A program made the position numbers and the translations under genes. The notes beneath the pieces are model-generated. The model saw nothing but the letters and a program-made list of their open reading frames with translations. It was not told where the DNA came from and did no database searches. 64,000 nucleotides of DNA from NCBI RefSeq assembly GCF_003217495.1, contig NZ_QJSW01000007.1:1-64000 (forward strand), given 5' to 3'. Position 1 is the first letter of the stretch, and every line of letters begins with the position of its first letter. Positions 1 through 11,067 of this stretch are shown one piece after another. This DNA comes from Paenibacillus barcinonensis (lineage in GTDB: Bacteria > Bacillota > Bacilli > Paenibacillales > Paenibacillaceae).

Positions 1-172
1 AGCTACCGTTTCCGGTAGTTGTCCCAAGCTTGAGGGCAGGTTGCCTACGTGTTACTCACCCGTCCGCCGCTAACCATCAGAGAAGCAAGCTTCTCTTCAA
101 GTCCGCTCGACTTGCATGTATTAGGCATGCCGCCAGCGTTCGTCCTGAGCCAGGATCAAACTCTCCAATAAA
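1..172 (-). rRNA. 16S ribosomal RNA, 5' part (partial)
   Basis: The reverse complement near 140-164 reads as the universal 16S start region (AGAGTTTGATCCTGGCTCAG, then the ACGAACGCTGGCGGC block). The mature 5' end is placed near 172 because TTTATTGGAGAG precedes the universal primer site, as in Bacillus-type 16S genes. Only about 170 nt lie inside the window; the rest continues left. The gene runs leftward, co-directional with a fork leaving the origin at about 11-12 kb, as expected for an rrn operon near oriC. Confidence 0.97.
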
Positions 173-532
173 GATGAATTCCGCAGCGTCGTTCAACGCT
201 GTGCAACTCATCGGGATATCGAAAAGAGCGATAAGCTCATTTTGAATCTGACGAGATTGTTAATCTCATTGTTGTTCCAGTTTTCATACAGCCAGATGGC
301 TTGCACCAAAAACCTTCACGTTCATTCTGCAAGCAGAATGATTACTCACTCGTTGTTCAGTTTTCAAAGATCAAACTTCGTTTTGTCACCATCGCTTGTT
401 CGCTTCAGTAACTTTTATATCATAGCATTTCCGAACCAACTTTGCAAGCTCTTTTTTTCAAGCTTCTTTTGAAGCTTTCATATTAAGTTGCTTGCCGCAC
501 CGTGTAAACCGTGTTTTCTTGGCCGGAATTAG
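173..532 (-). other. rRNA operon leader region
   Basis: This gene-free stretch lies between the rrn promoter and the 16S 5' end. It holds short inverted repeats, such as the AAGCTT-rich one near 455-476, that fit a pre-rRNA leader with processing stems. Short reading frames here have no convincing start sites or composition and I regard them as non-coding. Confidence 0.7.
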
Positions 533-561
533 AATATACCATGTATAGATTACGAATGCAA
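533..561 (-). promoter_or_regulatory. rrn operon promoter
   Basis: On the minus strand, -35 TTGCAT (556-561) and -10 TATATT (533-538) are separated by exactly 17 bp, upstream of the 16S leader. This is a good housekeeping-sigma match at the expected distance for an rrn promoter. No second tandem promoter of equal quality is visible further upstream. Confidence 0.75.
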
Positions 562-654
562 GTTTTATTTTAAAAATGTTTATATATCTGCCAGTATAGC
601 GTGCTACTTCATTTCATCCATATTATTTTATTACTGATAACTAACTCTGATAAA

Positions 655-682
655 CATAAAACCTCCCCATCTCTGAGGAGGC
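655..682 (-). terminator. Rho-independent terminator of the HD-GYP gene
   Basis: Read on the minus strand, a CCTCC...GGAGG hairpin is followed by TTTTATGTTT. It starts about 30 nt after the stop codon of the HD-GYP gene and separates it from the rRNA promoter. Confidence 0.7.
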
Positions 683-710
683 CTATAGCCATGCTAACAC
701 GCATTATTTA

Positions 711-1820
711 CTATCCAAGCACTTCCTGGATATACAATTGTCTTTGCTGCATCAGGTTAATGATCGTTCCCTCCACAGACACCATAGGGCGTGTCGGATG
801 ATCACGGTCGGAGAAAACAATCTCGCCAATCTGATTATTACTCAGTTTCACTCGAATACCATTATGAATCTGGGTGGAGCGTTGTACAAAAGCATTCACA
901 ATAGAAGGGTCCAGTTTACCAAATGCCTCACTTTGAATCTGATCCAGTACCCGATACGGAGACTGTGCTTTTCGATAGATTCGATCCAGTGTCATTGCAT
1001 GAAAGATGTCTGCAATAGCTACAATTTTCGCATAGATATGAATCTGTGTGCCGGTAAGGTGCAGTGGATATCCTGAGCCATCTACTTTTTCATGATGCTG
1101 CAGTGCCGCCAGTCTCGCTCCCTCATTAATGGCTTTGGCTTGTTTAAGTATCTGATAACCATACTTGGTGTGCTGTCTGATCTCCTCCTGCTCCTCGGCT
1201 GTCAGAGAAGAGGGTTTATGCAGAATTTGCGGATCAACCTTGTTATTGCCGATATCATGAAACAATCCTGCAAAAGCAACCTGCATCCAGTCTTTAGAGG
1301 GAAGGTCCAACCACTGGGCAAGCTGATAAGAAGTGATCGCACTCAATACAGCATGATGGTATATATAATCATGTTCTTTCATCGCACGTGGACTGAAGGT
1401 AAGCACATTATACTGTTTCAGATGTCCGAAGAGCGTCTCCAGCTGTGTTCTTAGCTCATATACAGGCAATTCAGCAGCGAGGGAGGAGAGAAAAGCGTTT
1501 TTGGTCAAGATAACCATCTTCTCGTATTCATCCTGTAGTGTACTCACTGGTGCTGAGACCAACGTGCCTGTGCGTTCCCCGCTCTTCTCTGTAGCAACGG
1601 TTGTCCCCGATGCTGCTGCCCCCTTTGAAGAACTGTTGCTACCCGCTCCTACCTTATCCTGTTCAATATCAATTTGATGAATCATAAAGGCTCTGAGAAC
1701 TTCCACATCTTTGGGTAAAATGACTTTCCCCTTTTGCAGCAACACATTGCCGCGCAACGTCTGCACATCACTGCCCAGTTTCAATCCAGGTTTCACTTCG
1801 GACAGGGTAATTAATCCCAT
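711..1820 (-). CDS. HD-GYP domain protein, probable cyclic-di-GMP phosphodiesterase
   Basis: About 369 aa. The C-terminal half is an HD-GYP hydrolase domain: the metal-binding HD pair is in HDIG near residue 188, and the diagnostic HHE...DGSGYP block is near 242-252. In this family these motifs mark c-di-GMP phosphodiesterases. The N-terminal 150 residues contain a low-complexity Ser/Ala/Thr linker and no obvious membrane segment, so a cytosolic enzyme is likely. The ATG at 1820 is preferred because GAGGGG lies 7 nt before it; a GTG five codons upstream has no comparable site. The HDIG is followed by NNK rather than the usual GK, a minor deviation. It is monocistronic between two terminators. 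Activity on c-di-GMP is inferred from the family. Confidence 0.85.
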   Translation of the reverse strand: MGLITLSEVKPGLKLGSDVQTLRGNVLLQKGKVILPKDVEVLRAFMIHQIDIEQDKVGAGSNSSSKGAAASGTTVATEKSGERTGTLVSAPVSTLQDEYEKMVILTKNAFLSSLAAELPVYELRTQLETLFGHLKQYNVLTFSPRAMKEHDYIYHHAVLSAITSYQLAQWLDLPSKDWMQVAFAGLFHDIGNNKVDPQILHKPSSLTAEEQEEIRQHTKYGYQILKQAKAINEGARLAALQHHEKVDGSGYPLHLTGTQIHIYAKIVAIADIFHAMTLDRIYRKAQSPYRVLDQIQSEAFGKLDPSIVNAFVQRSTQIHNGIRVKLSNNQIGEIVFSDRDHPTRPMVSVEGTIINLMQQRQLYIQEVLG

Positions 1821-1969
1821 ACTGATTCCCCTCACTCATCGTTCTCTTAAAGATGATGATATCACAAGACCATAGTCCCAATTTCTCGTTTTATTTCCCA
1901 TTATATTACTCAGAAAACTGGCTGTACATCCTAGATTTCGAAGTGGATTTTTCTTTATTCTGCTTATAC

Positions 1970-1994
1970 TAAAAAGGCTCCCTCTCGGGAGCCC
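1970..1994 (-). terminator. Rho-independent terminator of gyrA
   Basis: On the minus strand a GGCTCCC-loop-GGGAGCC hairpin is followed by TTTTT, about 50 nt after the gyrA stop codon. Confidence 0.8.
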
Positions 1995-2045
1995 TCAGCA
2001 ATTGTGCTTAATCATGCTCATAATTAAACAACAAGCTGTTTGATG

Positions 2046-4598
2046 CTATTCTTCAGAACCTGAATCCTCGCCTTCAACTTCCGCTCCAGACGTCAGCCCT
2101 TCTTCCAGAGTTGAATCTGGATCAAAGGATGCTTCGGCTTCCGCTACTTCGACGCTATCTTCATCTGGTTCTTCTTCATTTTTATCAATTCGGCTGACGG
2201 TAGCAACAGCATCTTCATCACGGATATGAATCAGCTTCACACCCTGTGTATAACGACCCATAGTCGAGATGCCGTCCATACTCATACGAATCAACGTACC
2301 ACTGGACGTGATGATCATGAGATCCTCTTCTGTTTTAACCATTTTGAGGCTAACCACAGCGCCGTTTTTCTCGGTAACATTGATCGTTTTGATTCCTTTA
2401 CCGCCACGAGTCTGCATCCGATAGTCACTGACTGGTGTACGTTTACCGTATCCTTTGGCCGTAACAATGAGTACATCCAGAGCTGTATCGACAACATCCA
2501 TGCCGATAACTGCATCCTGATCATCTAGTGTGATACCTTTAACCCCGGTTGCACTACGTCCCATGGAACGTACATTGCCTTCCGAGAAACGAATAGACAT
2601 TCCGTGAGCGGTACCCATGATAATCTCCTGCTGGCCGTCTGTCAGCTTCACATCAATCAGACTATCATCATCACGCAAGGAAATACCAATCAGACCACCC
2701 TTACGGATGTTTGTGTAATCCTCAAGTGGTGTTTTCTTCACTACACCTTGACGTGTCGCAAAGAATAGATACTTGTCACTCTCGAATTCCTGAACTGGAA
2801 TAACCGCATTGACGGATTCTCCCTGCTCAATCTGAATCAGATTGATAATTGGTGTTCCGCGTGCTGTACGTCCAAGCTCCGGAATTTCGTATGCTTTCAA
2901 ACGATACACCTTACCTTTATCCGTAAAGAACATCAGGTAGTTGTGAGAATTGGTTACAAACAGATGCTCGACAAAATCGGTATCCTTCGTATCCATCCCT
3001 ACAACACCACGCCCTCCACGCTTCTGGCTGCGGTATGTCGATACTGGCAAACGTTTCACGTAACCCGAGTGTGTAATCGTAATGATAACCTCTTCACGCG
3101 GAATCAGGTCCTCATCGAGAATGCTTTCTTCTCCCACAGTAATCTCGGTACGGCGATCGTCGCCAAAACGCTCACGAATCTCTTGAAGCTCTGTACTGAT
3201 GATCTCAAGTACAAGATGTTCATTAGCCAAAATTTCACGATACTCGCGAATTTTGACCATCAATTCGTTGTATTCGTTCTCGATTCGTTCGCGTTCCAAG
3301 CCTGTCAAACGTTGCAGACGCATATCCAGAATCGCCTGAGCCTGATCGTGGCTGAGTGAGAAGCGCTCAATTAATCCTTCTCTAGCGGCATCTGTATTGC
3401 TGGACGAACGAATCAAGGCAATGATCTCGTCGATATGATCCAGTGCAATACGCAAACCTTCCAGAATGTGCGCACGAGCCTCTGCTTTTTTCAGTTCAAA
3501 CTGGGTACGTCTGCGAATAACCTCGATCTGATGCTGCAGGTAGTGATACAACACTTCACGCAGATTCAGAATCTTCGGCTCTTTGTTCACAATCGCCAGC
3601 ATGTTAATACCGAACGTGGACTGCATGGAAGTATGCTTGTACAAGTTATTCAGCACAACACCAGGATTTACGTCTCGACGAAGCTCTATCACAATCCGCA
3701 TACCGTTACGGTCAGATTCATCACGCAGATCCGTGATTCCGTCGATTTTTTTGTCACGTACCAGTTCAGCAATTTTCTCAACGAGTCTTGCCTTGTTCAC
3801 CTGATACGGAAGCTCCGTAACGACGATGCGGGCTTTATTGTTGTTCTCTTCAATATTCGTTCTGGCACGCATCGTTACTGATCCGCGTCCAGTCTGGTAA
3901 GCCTGGCGAATGCCTGAACGTCCCAGAATATAACCCGATGTCGGGAAATCCGGCCCCTGAATATAATCCATCAGTTCCATGGATGTAATATCCGGATTTT
4001 TGATCATCGCTTGTACGCCGTCAATAACCTCTCCCAGATTATGAGGAGGAATATTGGTGGCCATCCCGACGGCGATCCCGCCTACACCGTTAACAAGCAA
4101 GTTCGGAAAGCGAGCTGGCAGAACCACCGGTTCATTTTCCTCACCATCATAGTTCGGTTGGAAATCAATCGTATCCTTGTTGATGTCCCTGAGCATTTCC
4201 ATCGCGATTTTGGATAAACGTGCCTCGGTATAACGCATCGCTGCAGCCATGTCTCCATCAACTGAACCGAAGTTACCATGTCCATCCACATGCATATAAC
4301 GCAGGGAGAAATCTTGAGCCATACGTACCATCGTCTCATATACCGCAGAGTCACCGTGAGGGTGATACTTACCGATAACTTCCCCGACGATTCTGGCCGA
4401 TTTTTTATGGGGTTTATCAGGTGTCATGCCAAGCTCAGACATTGCATACAGAATACGCCGGTGAACCGGCTTCAATCCGTCACGCACATCAGGCAGGGCA
4501 CGGCTTACAATGATGCTCATCGCATAATCCATAAACGATTCACGCATCTCGACGCCAATATCCCGATCTTTAATCTGCGAGTTCATTTCTTCCGCCAT
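2046..4598 (-). CDS. gyrA: DNA gyrase subunit A
   Basis: About 850 aa, a normal length. This subunit cleaves and re-joins DNA in the A2B2 gyrase that introduces negative supercoils. The winged-helix region carries [11 protein letters not shown], and the active-site tyrosine lies in [10 protein letters not shown]. The quinolone-determining serine is intact and the following acidic position is Glu, as in Bacillus. A GyrA box (QKRGGRG) precedes the C-terminal beta-pinwheel domain, and the tail is strongly acidic. I chose the ATG at 4598 because AAGGAGG sits 7 nt upstream; a longer in-frame start at 4640 has no site and would add a non-conserved extension. It is monocistronic and leads away from oriC. 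In Bacillus subtilis gyrA directly follows gyrB; here an opposite-strand gene separates them. Confidence 0.98.
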   Translation of the reverse strand: MAEEMNSQIKDRDIGVEMRESFMDYAMSIIVSRALPDVRDGLKPVHRRILYAMSELGMTPDKPHKKSARIVGEVIGKYHPHGDSAVYETMVRMAQDFSLRYMHVDGHGNFGSVDGDMAAAMRYTEARLSKIAMEMLRDINKDTIDFQPNYDGEENEPVVLPARFPNLLVNGVGGIAVGMATNIPPHNLGEVIDGVQAMIKNPDITSMELMDYIQGPDFPTSGYILGRSGIRQAYQTGRGSVTMRARTNIEENNNKARIVVTELPYQVNKARLVEKIAELVRDKKIDGITDLRDESDRNGMRIVIELRRDVNPGVVLNNLYKHTSMQSTFGINMLAIVNKEPKILNLREVLYHYLQHQIEVIRRRTQFELKKAEARAHILEGLRIALDHIDEIIALIRSSSNTDAAREGLIERFSLSHDQAQAILDMRLQRLTGLERERIENEYNELMVKIREYREILANEHLVLEIISTELQEIRERFGDDRRTEITVGEESILDEDLIPREEVIITITHSGYVKRLPVSTYRSQKRGGRGVVGMDTKDTDFVEHLFVTNSHNYLMFFTDKGKVYRLKAYEIPELGRTARGTPIINLIQIEQGESVNAVIPVQEFESDKYLFFATRQGVVKKTPLEDYTNIRKGGLIGISLRDDDSLIDVKLTDGQQEIIMGTAHGMSIRFSEGNVRSMGRSATGVKGITLDDQDAVIGMDVVDTALDVLIVTAKGYGKRTPVSDYRMQTRGGKGIKTINVTEKNGAVVSLKMVKTEEDLMIITSSGTLIRMSMDGISTMGRYTQGVKLIHIRDEDAVATVSRIDKNEEEPDEDSVEVAEAEASFDPDSTLEEGLTSGAEVEGEDSGSEE

Positions 4599-4709
4599 GC
4601 TGGACCTCCTTCTTGTCCTGTAACCAACGTTCCAAATCAATCATTTCGAAAAGAATAATATATGTGAAAAGCCTAACAAGGCTAAAACCGCGCAAGAACG
4701 CTACTCTTT

Positions 4710-4738
4710 ATTATATTACTTTCACAAAAGTTACACAA
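4710..4738 (-). promoter_or_regulatory. Putative gyrA promoter
   Basis: On the minus strand, -35 TTGTGT (4733-4738) and a perfect -10 TATAAT (4710-4715) are separated by 17 bp. This gives a leader of about 100 nt before gyrA. The rest of the 4599-5025 gap shows no gene, only a short GCCT/AGGC inverted repeat near 4670. Confidence 0.6.
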
Positions 4739-5025
4739 TTAAACGTCCGCTGGGCAATAGCCTTTCTTCCGGGAACTTATATGTGTCTGGGGATTAGCCC
4801 TGCCTTCCTCTCCAAAACCACATACAATGCTAGAAAAGCGGCATATGTACTGTCTAAATCAAGGCTGGAGCCGTTCCCAGCTGGCAATCAAACCACAACT
4901 TTAGCAGCTGACAGCACAAAACGCCATATTCCTCTATTATACCACTGAAATCGTCTCTTGTCCTTTGATTTTCTGCATGCAGCCCCTCAGAGTTACCGAT
5001 CAAAACAAGAAAGGACTGATGCACA

Positions 5026-5973
5026 TTGAGTATCCAGCGCGTCTCCAGCAAGTGGGCCAAAACGACTGTCCTTCAGCGAAATCGTCATGTGAATGAATAT
5101 ATACCCGTGACTCGAAAATACAGTCGGCAAACGCTGGAACGGATGACAGCGTTGTTTCCGGCGAACTATATCAAACCGGATCGCGGAACGTATGGCAACG
5201 GCGTGATGCGAGTAAAGACTACACGCGTCACTCTGGCAACATCTGTACCTGAAGAAAAGGCAACAAGCACAAGTGATGGTGATACCCCGGATGAATCAAA
5301 GTCATCACCTTCCCAATCGGCAGAACAGCCTCGTCCAGCCAAGCTCGAAATTCTCACCTATCATCTCCAGCATGGGTTAGAGGAACAGACCTTCCAGTCT
5401 CTTGATGAGCTGGAACATGCACTAAACAAACGCATTCAGCAGCGTGACTACATCATTCAGCAGGGCATTCCCTTGATGAAACATGAAGGTTTGCCTTTTG
5501 ATCTGCGTGTGTTAACCCAGAAGAACCTGCAGCATAATTGGGAAACGACAGGTATCCTCGGCCGGATCGCCGCACCGGGAAAAATCATTACCAACATTCA
5601 CGGGGGCGGTAGACTCGCCACATTTGAAGAATTGGTACTCCCTCATCTGAAAAAGGAACGATTCCAGAAGCTGAAGCATGAATTATATCGTCTCGGTATC
5701 CATACGGCAGTTCAGCTACAGAGCACCTTTCCAAGACTCAAGGAGATCGGTATTGATATTGCAATTGATGATCAAGGGCGCCCCTGGATTCTGGAGGTGA
5801 ATACGCTGCCTGGCATCTATGCTTTTGGCCTGCTGCCTGACAAAGAGGCCTATCGCAAGATCAAGCGTTATGCAATTGCTTACGGACGTCTGCCCGGTTC
5901 CAAAAAGGGTAAAACGAACAATACTCCTGCCAAAGCGCGTGCCTCCGCTGCCAGACGCCGAAATGCCAGATAA
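5026..5973 (+). CDS. YheC/YheD-family ATP-grasp protein (endospore coat-associated type)
   Basis: 315 aa, TTG start with an AAGGACT site upstream. The sequence resembles the YheC/YheD ATP-grasp family of spore formers: an N-terminal IKPDRGTYGNGVMRV nucleotide-binding strand, a central basic region (IQQRDYIIQQGI), FDLRVLTQK, and a C-terminal DIAIDDQGRPWILEVN metal/phosphate motif followed by LPGIY. A Ser/Asp/Glu/Pro-rich insert (about residues 67-105) interrupts the fold, and the C-terminus is very basic. The substrate is unknown; in Bacillus the family is linked to the spore coat. It lies between gyrA and gyrB on the opposite strand, so it is transcribed head-on to the leftward fork, and it breaks the usual gyrB-gyrA pairing. 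Confidence 0.8.
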   Translation: MSIQRVSSKWAKTTVLQRNRHVNEYIPVTRKYSRQTLERMTALFPANYIKPDRGTYGNGVMRVKTTRVTLATSVPEEKATSTSDGDTPDESKSSPSQSAEQPRPAKLEILTYHLQHGLEEQTFQSLDELEHALNKRIQQRDYIIQQGIPLMKHEGLPFDLRVLTQKNLQHNWETTGILGRIAAPGKIITNIHGGGRLATFEELVLPHLKKERFQKLKHELYRLGIHTAVQLQSTFPRLKEIGIDIAIDDQGRPWILEVNTLPGIYAFGLLPDKEAYRKIKRYAIAYGRLPGSKKGKTNNTPAKARASAARRRNAR

Positions 5974-5983
5974 GGATATCGTC

Positions 5984-6015
5984 TATAAAAATAAAAAGGC
6001 GCCCTCACAGGCGCC
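5984..6015 (-). terminator. Rho-independent terminator of gyrB
   Basis: A perfect GGCGCC-6 nt-GGCGCC hairpin (5998-6015) is followed on the minus strand by TTTTTATTTTTAT. It lies 15 nt after the gyrB stop. The T-tract is only on the minus side, so it mainly ends the dnaA-gyrB transcription unit, although the ATP-grasp gene converges on the same hairpin. Confidence 0.85.
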
Positions 6016-6029
6016 TCTTCGCAACTCCA

Positions 6030-7949
<1,920 letters not shown>

Positions 7950-8026
7950 CTACTTCTATAGATTCAATATCTCGAATATGCGTTAACTTAAAAATATGAG
8001 CAGCACCGAGGTTCTCTGAAATAACA

Positions 8027-8275
8027 CTAGAGATCGGGAAAATGGTGAGCACGCTTCTTGAGCGTAGCGGAGGAAATCGGTGAATAATACACAATATTTT
8101 TCGTCACCACAATGGACTTGGCTTCCTCTTCGCCGATATGCTCAACGGTTTTTTCCTGTTCGGCATGTGTAACATACTGCTTCGATATTTTTGAAGATTT
8201 TTCAATGGATATATCAAAAATAGCTACCAGCTCAGAAGAACGGATGATTTTCTCTCCGCCCAGATGAATGTACAT
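8027..8275 (-). CDS. remB: Extracellular matrix regulator RemB (YaaB family, DUF370)
   Basis: 82 aa, starting MYIHLGGEKIIRSSELVAIFD, as expected for the DUF370/RemA-RemB family. In Bacillus subtilis RemA and RemB activate matrix operons; RemB lies between recF and gyrB exactly as here, so the assignment rests on synteny as well as sequence. A good AAGGAGTGAGG site precedes the ATG, 13 nt after the recF stop, so it is probably translated from the same transcript. The C-terminal end (KKRAHHFPDL) is short and basic. Confidence 0.9.
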   Translation of the reverse strand: MYIHLGGEKIIRSSELVAIFDISIEKSSKISKQYVTHAEQEKTVEHIGEEEAKSIVVTKNIVYYSPISSATLKKRAHHFPDL

Positions 8276-8288
8276 AAGCCCTCACTCC

Positions 8289-9401
8289 TTAGCGTTCCAC
8301 CTGTCCGGCATGAACGTGATAAATACTGGCATCTTTAAGCTTGTCAACGTTCAGGCTCTCGATTCCCGTAGCGGTAATAAAGGTCTGTACCTTGCTTTGG
8401 AATGTTTCGATCAGTTGGGTTTGACGAAAAGGATCGAGTTCGGATAACACATCATCCAGCAGAAGCACCGGATATTCTCCGATCTCCTCATGAATCAGTT
8501 CAATTTCCGCAAGCTTAAGAGACAACGCTGTAGTGCGCTGCTGCCCCTGAGAGCCGTACGTTTGTACTTCCCGTTCGTTAATGAAAAAGGACAGGTCATC
8601 CCGATGTGGCCCACTTAGTGTTGTGCCTCGGCGAATCTCCTGCTCTTTCATTTGTGATAATTTTATCATAAATTGATCCATTAAGACAGCTTCATCTTCC
8701 TCAGCCGCTTCGCTGAAGGAGGGAAGGTAGGCCAGGCGCAGGACTTCGCCGCCTCCGGTGATGCCCTGATGTATCGTTTCAGCCCACTTTTGCAGTTTCT
8801 TTATGAATTGTTTCCTTTTTTTGACGATTTTAACACCATGCTCTGCCAATTGCTCGTTCCAGACCTCCAGCATCGTCTGAGCGGATGCTCCCTGACCCCA
8901 TAGCTGCTTGAGCAGGTTGTTCCGCTGTACCAGCACCTTCTGATACTGCTGCAGGTGGTACAGATAACCTGGAGCGACTTGCCCGATTTCCATGTCAAGA
9001 AACCGGCGGCGAACCCCCGGTGTGCCCTTGACGATCTCCAGATCCTCGGGAGCAAACATCACCACATTAAGCGAGCCAACAAAGTCACTTAATTTTCGCT
9101 GCTCCAGCCCGTTGATTTTCGCTTTTTTGCCTTGCTGCGATAGGGAAAGCTCCAGCTTGACCTTCCCGTATTTCTTGTCAACTTCCGCGGAAAGTCGTGA
9201 CCGTTCTTCGCCAAAGCGAATCAATTCCTTATCCCGGGAGGTGCGATGGCTCTTGGTGAGTGCAAGCACAAAAATAGCTTCGGCCAGATTGGTCTTGCCT
9301 TGCGCATTTTGTCCAATCAACAGATTGACGGGACCAAACGAATCCAGCCTCAGATGTTCATAATTGCGGAATTGCTGCAACTCTATGCTGTTCACAAACA
9401 C
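8289..9401 (-). CDS. recF: DNA replication and repair protein RecF
   Basis: 370 aa, GTG start with GGGAGG 7 nt upstream. It is an SMC-like ATPase that loads RecA at gaps with RecO and RecR. The Walker A motif is GQNAQGKTN near residue 31, the ABC-type signature lies in LSGPHRDD, and Walker B is LLLDDVLSELD near residue 320. Length and motif order match the family. It lies in the classical dnaN-yaaA-recF order. Confidence 0.97.
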   Translation of the reverse strand: MFVNSIELQQFRNYEHLRLDSFGPVNLLIGQNAQGKTNLAEAIFVLALTKSHRTSRDKELIRFGEERSRLSAEVDKKYGKVKLELSLSQQGKKAKINGLEQRKLSDFVGSLNVVMFAPEDLEIVKGTPGVRRRFLDMEIGQVAPGYLYHLQQYQKVLVQRNNLLKQLWGQGASAQTMLEVWNEQLAEHGVKIVKKRKQFIKKLQKWAETIHQGITGGGEVLRLAYLPSFSEAAEEDEAVLMDQFMIKLSQMKEQEIRRGTTLSGPHRDDLSFFINEREVQTYGSQGQQRTTALSLKLAEIELIHEEIGEYPVLLLDDVLSELDPFRQTQLIETFQSKVQTFITATGIESLNVDKLKDASIYHVHAGQVER

Positions 9402-9460
9402 GCGGTAACCTCCCTTTTTTCCCGTCCGTCAGGAGGCAGCCGGGTTGCACCCTGGTTTTT

Positions 9461-9679
9461 CTATTCGGCAACCACTTCAAATGTGCCTTCTCCGTCAACC
9501 TCTACGATATCCCCAGGGTATAACTTCCGTCCACGACGTTCCTCGGGCTCTTTATTCACACGTACAAGTCCTTCCTGTAGTATCGCTTTGGCCATGCCTC
9601 CAGTAGGGATGCAGTCTGCCAGCTTCAGAAATTGGTCAAGCTTGATGTATTCCGTACGAATCGTTACTTGCTTCATCAT
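9461..9679 (-). CDS. yaaA: S4-domain RNA-binding protein YaaA
   Basis: 72 aa. An S4-type RNA-binding fold is suggested by IKLDQFLKLAD...GMAKAILQEGLVRVN and by GDIVEV near the C-terminus. In Bacillus YaaA lies between dnaN and recF, and this small S4 protein is linked to ribosome assembly. The ATG has GAAAGGAAG upstream. It starts 13 nt after dnaN, consistent with co-transcription. Confidence 0.93.
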   Translation of the reverse strand: MMKQVTIRTEYIKLDQFLKLADCIPTGGMAKAILQEGLVRVNKEPEERRGRKLYPGDIVEVDGEGTFEVVAE

Positions 9680-9692
9680 GATCTTCCTTTCG

Positions 9693-10835
9693 TTAGTTGG
9701 TCGTCCGATAAGGCAGGATGACGTACAGGCTGTGACTGTCGTCCAGTGGTTTAAGGATGATCGGGCTCATGACACCGGTAAAGGCAATCATTAGCTGTTC
9801 ACTTTCCACAACTTTCAGCACATCCAGCATATATTTGGAGTTAAACGAGATTTTGAGCGGATCACCGGTAAATTCAGCGGGCTCGATCTCTTCTCTTACT
9901 TTACCAAGCTCAGAGGAGCTGGAGGATATTTCAATTGTGCCGGAGTCCATCGTCTGCATGCGAACAATGTTTGTTTTCTCTTCACGTGACAGCAAATAAG
10001 CCCGGTCAATGGATTCACTTAGTTTTTTTGTATCCAAAACAAGTTCTGTTTTGTAGGACGTCGGAATAATTCTAGAAGTATCCGGATATGTTCCGTCCAA
10101 AATGCGGGAATAGAACAATACACGGTCGATTTTGAACAATACCTGATTGTCTGCAACTACGATATCCACAAGTGTGTTCTGGTCCGGCACAATTTTGCTA
10201 AGCTCGTTCAGCGTTTTACCTGAGATAACCACGTTGTTGAAACGAATGCCCTCTGCATTATCCAGCATTGCCGAACGTGTAGCAAGACGATGACGGTCGG
10301 TTGCCACAAATTTGAGCTCGTTGTCTGCAAGGCTCCACAAAACACCCGTTAGAATCGGAGTCGTTTCATGTGTGGAAATAGAGAAGACCGTTTGCTTAAT
10401 CATATTTTTCAGCAGATCTCCAGGAATGGAGACAGTTTGGTTCTCTTCAATGCTTGGCAACACAGGGAATTCTTCCGGGTCCAGACCAACGAGCTGAATC
10501 TCGGTAGCTCCGGCGGAGATAAAGGTGTTGAAATTCTCTTTGACCTCCATATGCACTTCCTGCGAAGGCAGCTTTTTGATGATCTCAACGAAAAACTTGG
10601 CTGGCAGCACAACGCTTCCCGGTTGTTCTACTTGCACTACACTTTTGTCTCCATCTTCAAGCGGGATAAATGACTGAATGGAGATATCGGTGTCACTTGC
10701 TGTCAACGTCACACCCTGGTGATTCACGTCGAATTTGATACCGCTCAGAATGGGAATCGTCGTACGACTGGAGATTGCTTTGGATACTTGCTGAATGGAT
10801 TCGTTAAGATAGCTTTTCATTATGCTGATTTTCAT
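9693..10835 (-). CDS. dnaN: DNA polymerase III sliding clamp, beta subunit
   Basis: 380 aa, the usual length for the three-domain beta clamp. It begins MKISIMKSYLNESIQQVSKA and ends LYVILPYRTTN; the terminal hydrophobic-Pro pattern (ILPYRT) is typical of clamps. The dimeric ring tethers polymerase and many repair proteins to DNA. TAGGAGTG precedes the ATG. It is separated from dnaA by a 232-bp gap that carries the origin unwinding element, so the two genes may have both joint and separate transcription. Confidence 0.98.
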   Translation of the reverse strand: MKISIMKSYLNESIQQVSKAISSRTTIPILSGIKFDVNHQGVTLTASDTDISIQSFIPLEDGDKSVVQVEQPGSVVLPAKFFVEIIKKLPSQEVHMEVKENFNTFISAGATEIQLVGLDPEEFPVLPSIEENQTVSIPGDLLKNMIKQTVFSISTHETTPILTGVLWSLADNELKFVATDRHRLATRSAMLDNAEGIRFNNVVISGKTLNELSKIVPDQNTLVDIVVADNQVLFKIDRVLFYSRILDGTYPDTSRIIPTSYKTELVLDTKKLSESIDRAYLLSREEKTNIVRMQTMDSGTIEISSSSSELGKVREEIEPAEFTGDPLKISFNSKYMLDVLKVVESEQLMIAFTGVMSPIILKPLDDSHSLYVILPYRTTN

Positions 10836-10899
10836 GATTTCACTCCTAGCTGATTTTTTGGGTTGACCTTGTATTGGTGTGGTCCAGAAAAGGTGTTGA

Positions 10900-11054
10900 T
10901 TAATAGGCCGAAGGCCGTGCTTTGCGACGGCTTTTTGGAGAAGATATCTTTAGATCTTTATAGTAATAATAGTAATAGGGGCACTGAATATGTGGATAAG
11001 TAGGGTTAAACCCATAAAATTAAGCCTATCCACATGTGTACACGTTGTGCATAG
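10900..11054. other. oriC core: DnaA-trios, GC-rich block and DnaA boxes between dnaA and dnaN
   Basis: The plus strand at 10961-10978 reads TAG TAA TAA TAG TAA TAG, six in-register trinucleotides that form 3'-GAT/AAT-5' DnaA-trios on reading from the box side. They are followed by GGGGC (10978-10982) and by a perfect DnaA box, TGTGGATAA (10991-10999). A one-mismatch box CTATCCACA lies at 11026-11034 and a weaker TGTGCATAG at 11045-11053. Order and spacing match the basal unwinding system described for Bacillus subtilis, which is also downstream of dnaA. The AT-rich strand-opening part is about 10940-10960. I infer that this is where the helix opens. Confidence 0.85.
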
Positions 11055-11067
11055 GCTTGGGACTTGT

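Noticed and set aside
4854..5060. 68-aa minus-strand frame in the gyrA upstream gap
   Set aside because: No ribosome binding site, overlaps the start of the ATP-grasp gene, and lacks any motif.
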